From Actinacidiphila cocklensis (GTDB taxonomy: Bacteria; Actinomycetota; Actinomycetes; Streptomycetales; Streptomycetaceae): a stretch of DNA of 64,000 bases. Below are positions 61,890-64,000 of this stretch, in pieces. Numbering within the stretch: position 1 is the first letter of the stretch; each line of letters starts with the position of its first letter. The DNA lies in the NCBI RefSeq assembly GCF_907177275.1, contig NZ_CAJSLV010000001.1, forward strand, positions 372,001-436,000, written 5' to 3'. The notes under the pieces were generated by a model, which ran no database searches, was not told the DNA's origin, and was given only the letters and a program-made list of their open reading frames with translations. The translations under genes were made by a program, and so were the position numbers.

Positions 61890-63821
61890 GTGGACAGACC
61901 CTTGGCCGGTCCCGACGCACGGACGTCAGGGCGGCACGGACGGCACAGCCGGCTCTTCGGCATCATCGCGACCGCGATCGCCACCCTGGTGGCGATCGTG
62001 CTGATCCCCACCAGCACGGCCGCGGGCTCCGCGGCCCCCTCGCCGATGACCGCGCAGCAGTGGCACACCTCCATGGCCCGGCTCGCCACCCCGGCGAAGG
62101 GCTGCTACACCGCCTCCTACCCGGCGCTGACCTGGCAGGCCACCGGCTGCACCACGGCGCCGGCCAAGCCCTTCGTGCCGAAGGGCGCGGACAGCGCGGC
62201 AGGCCCGCACCTGCCCGCCGTGGCGCTCGCCGGCGCGGGCGCGAACCCGTCGTCCGGAGCCGCGCCTTACGTGGTCGGCAACGGCATCGACTTCTCCGCC
62301 GGGGTGTCCGGCGTCCTGAACGGGGCGACCGGCTCGTTCGCCTCCGTCTCCGGCGTCACGAGCGAGACCGGCGGCGGCGTCGCCAACTCGTACTCGCTGC
62401 AGCTCAACAGCGCGCCCTTCAGCAGCCCGGTGTGCGCCGGCCACCCCGGGTGCCAGGGCTGGGAGCAGTTCATCTTCTCCAACCCCGGCTCCGGCCCCAG
62501 CTCTGCCTTCATCCAGTTCTGGATCCTGAACTACGCCGCGACCTGCCCCGCCGGCTGGTGGACGTACTCCGTCCACTGCTACAAGAACGGGTCGGCCGTC
62601 ACGGTCCCGTCGCAGCCGATCGCCAACCTGTCCGGCCTGAGCCTGTCCGGCAACGTGACCAGCGCGCTGGACACCGTCGTGATGTCGACCGGCGGCGGCA
62701 CCCTGAGCGCCTCGACCGCCGACAGCACCCTGAGCCTGTCCGCGGCATGGAACGCGGTCGAGTTCATGATCGGCGGCAACGGCGGCGGGTCCATGGCGAC
62801 CTTCAACCCGGGCTCCACCCTGACGGTGCGGACGGTCACCCACAACGGCACGACCGCCGCGCCGACCTGCCTGACCCAGGGCTACACCGGTGAGACCAAC
62901 AACCTGAACCTCGTCGGCACGCCCGGCTACGGCGTCGGGGCGTCGCCGTCCATACAGAGCGTCCAGAGCAACATCCTGACCAGCCCGCCCTCCTGCGCCG
63001 CGGCGCACGGCACGGGCGACACGCACCTGGAGACCTTCGGCGGCACGTACTACGACTTCCAGGCGGAGGGCGCCTTCACGCTCGCCCGCTCCTCGGCGAT
63101 GACCGTGCAGAACAACCAGGTCTCCGGGGCACCGCTCGGCTGGCCGGGGGCGGCCGTCAACAGCGGCGTGGCCACGCAGATGGGCGCGGACAAGGTGGCG
63201 GTGTGCGCCGCCCGCGGCCTGGTGGTCAACGGGGCTCCCACGTCGCTCGGTTCGGGCGGGACGATCACCCTGGCCTCCGGTGACAGGATCGTGCGCAACG
63301 GCAGCCAGTACGTGGTGACCGACCCGCAGGGCGACAGCATGACGGCCACCGTCAACCCCGGTTACGTGGACGTCTTCGTCGGCCTGGGCTCGTATCCGCA
63401 GCCGGTGACCGGACTGCTGGCCAACGCGCCCGGCACCAACGACAAGCTGCGCACGAGCACCGGCGCCGTCCTGTCCATCCCGGTCGACTTCAAGACGCTC
63501 TACAGCGTGTACGGCGACAGCTGGCGGGTGCCGGACAGCCAGTCCCTGGTCGCGGTGTGCGGCGACAAGACGCAGGCAGCCGACCCCGCTGCCCCCTTCT
63601 GGGCCGACCAGCTGCCCAAGGACGTGCAGGCCAAGGCGCTGGAGATCTGCCAGAAGGACGGCGTGCGGGACGCCACGCTCCTCGAGGCCTGCACCCTCGA
63701 CGTGGGCGTGCTCGGCGAGGTCGGGGCGACCGAGTTCATCGGCGAACCGGCCCCGGTGAACGTCGCCTTCAGCGAGGACACCCAGGACGGCCGCACGGCC
63801 GTCGGCGCGAACACCCGCTAG
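61890..63821 (+). CDS. Large secreted protein with von Willebrand factor type D domain
   Basis: A 643-residue predicted extracellular protein. A signal/anchor segment (LFGIIATAIATLVAIVLI) is followed by a region of about 300 residues rich in Ser, Gly and Thr with several cysteines. The VWD domain begins at about residue 370 (GTGDTHLETFGGTYYDFQAE, then GAFTLARSS) and runs to about 540. It may act in adhesion or on the cell surface. GTG 61890 has GAGAAGG upstream. Confidence 0.85.
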   Translation: MDRPLAGPDARTSGRHGRHSRLFGIIATAIATLVAIVLIPTSTAAGSAAPSPMTAQQWHTSMARLATPAKGCYTASYPALTWQATGCTTAPAKPFVPKGADSAAGPHLPAVALAGAGANPSSGAAPYVVGNGIDFSAGVSGVLNGATGSFASVSGVTSETGGGVANSYSLQLNSAPFSSPVCAGHPGCQGWEQFIFSNPGSGPSSAFIQFWILNYAATCPAGWWTYSVHCYKNGSAVTVPSQPIANLSGLSLSGNVTSALDTVVMSTGGGTLSASTADSTLSLSAAWNAVEFMIGGNGGGSMATFNPGSTLTVRTVTHNGTTAAPTCLTQGYTGETNNLNLVGTPGYGVGASPSIQSVQSNILTSPPSCAAAHGTGDTHLETFGGTYYDFQAEGAFTLARSSAMTVQNNQVSGAPLGWPGAAVNSGVATQMGADKVAVCAARGLVVNGAPTSLGSGGTITLASGDRIVRNGSQYVVTDPQGDSMTATVNPGYVDVFVGLGSYPQPVTGLLANAPGTNDKLRTSTGAVLSIPVDFKTLYSVYGDSWRVPDSQSLVAVCGDKTQAADPAAPFWADQLPKDVQAKALEICQKDGVRDATLLEACTLDVGVLGEVGATEFIGEPAPVNVAFSEDTQDGRTAVGANTR

Positions 63822-63839
63822 ACCCCGGCGCCGCGCGAA

Positions 63840-63873
63840 CGCGGGCTCGCAGCCTCCCGGTTGCGAGCCCGCG
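63840..63873. terminator. Bidirectional terminator hairpin
   Basis: CGCGGGCTCGCA pairs perfectly (12 bp) with TGCGAGCCCGCG across a ten-base loop, between convergent genes. Confidence 0.75.
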
Positions 63874-63915
63874 GTACGCCGGGGGGTACCCAGGCGCCCG
63901 GTCGCGGGCGGTCCG

Positions 63916-64000
63916 CTAGGAGCGGTGGTACGGCTGGGGTACGTACGGCTGGGCGCCGAGTTCCTCCGCCGCGTGGCGTGCCCAGTACGGGTCGCGCAGG
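63916..64000 (-). CDS. NADH:flavin oxidoreductase/OYE-like protein, C-terminal end only
   Basis: Only the last 27 codons are in the window: LRDPYWARHAAEELGA, QPYVPQPYHRS and TAG. The DPYW-x3-A-A-x-E-L-G pattern followed by a Pro-x-x-Tyr tail is typical of the C-terminus of Old Yellow Enzyme-type NADH:flavin oxidoreductases. The rest of the gene lies to the right. Confidence 0.6.
   Translation of the reverse strand, partial: LRDPYWARHAAEELGAQPYVPQPYHRS

Overview
The window is high-GC actinobacterial DNA. Its GC-rich third positions, GTG starts, rare TTA leucine codons, and gene families (type II polyketide synthase, OmpR-type pathway regulators, butyrolactone-receptor-like TetR, DUF1707-FHA, HAF-repeat and VWD secreted proteins) point to Streptomyces or a close relative. 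The window opens inside a LodA-type quinoprotein gene and ends inside a probable NADH:flavin oxidoreductase gene.

Left arm (1-10.4 kb): accessory metabolism and small regulator/transporter units. They include a luciferase-like monooxygenase, MarR regulator and SDR sharing one operator motif, a DUF3291 protein, a phosphodiesterase, an FAD oxidoreductase, and a DHA2 exporter facing its TetR regulator across three operators spaced exactly 21 bp apart.

Centre (about 10.5-37.3 kb): a type II polyketide gene cluster. The minimal PKS unit runs TcmI-type cyclase, KS-alpha, KS-beta/CLF, ACP, C9-type ketoreductase, didomain aromatase/cyclase, two FAD aromatic hydroxylases, acyl-CoA carboxylase beta and epsilon. 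This order is typical of angucyclinone clusters. To its left are tailoring genes: a third FAD hydroxylase, a WxWxIP flavin halogenase, a berberine-bridge-type oxidase with both covalent-FAD residues, a flavin reductase, a tandem ABM oxygenase resembling the AlpJ/JadG/GilOII ring-opening family, a SnoaL-like protein, a methyltransferase, a cation/proton antiporter and a DHA2 exporter. I see no glycosyltransferase or deoxysugar genes. The best inference is a halogenated, possibly ring-cleaved angucyclinone aglycone. Two OmpR-type regulators, one ScbR/ArpA-like TetR protein and one HxlR regulator sit among the tailoring genes. The second OmpR gene has two TTA codons, and an autoregulatory-element-like 22-bp palindrome fills the gap between its -35 and -10 boxes. 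Direct repeats on an 11-bp period recur in four promoter regions of the cluster and may be the regulator's binding sites.

Right arm (37.3-64 kb): a hydratase/SDR/TetR/isochorismatase/MFS block, a CorA-like transporter with GQN in place of GMN, an S66 peptidase, several secreted proteins (two with TTA at codon 8), a fused HyuA-HyuB 5-oxoprolinase-type enzyme, paired CBS-BON proteins, a TetR/MFS pair with a perfect palindromic operator, an EamA permease, a hexuronate-type enolase/epimerase divergon, a trypsin-like protease and a large VWD-domain secreted protein. Gene remnants (UspA, ricin-type lectin, HEAT-repeat, GntR lacking its HTH) are scattered from 51 kb to 60.5 kb, which suggests repeated deletion.
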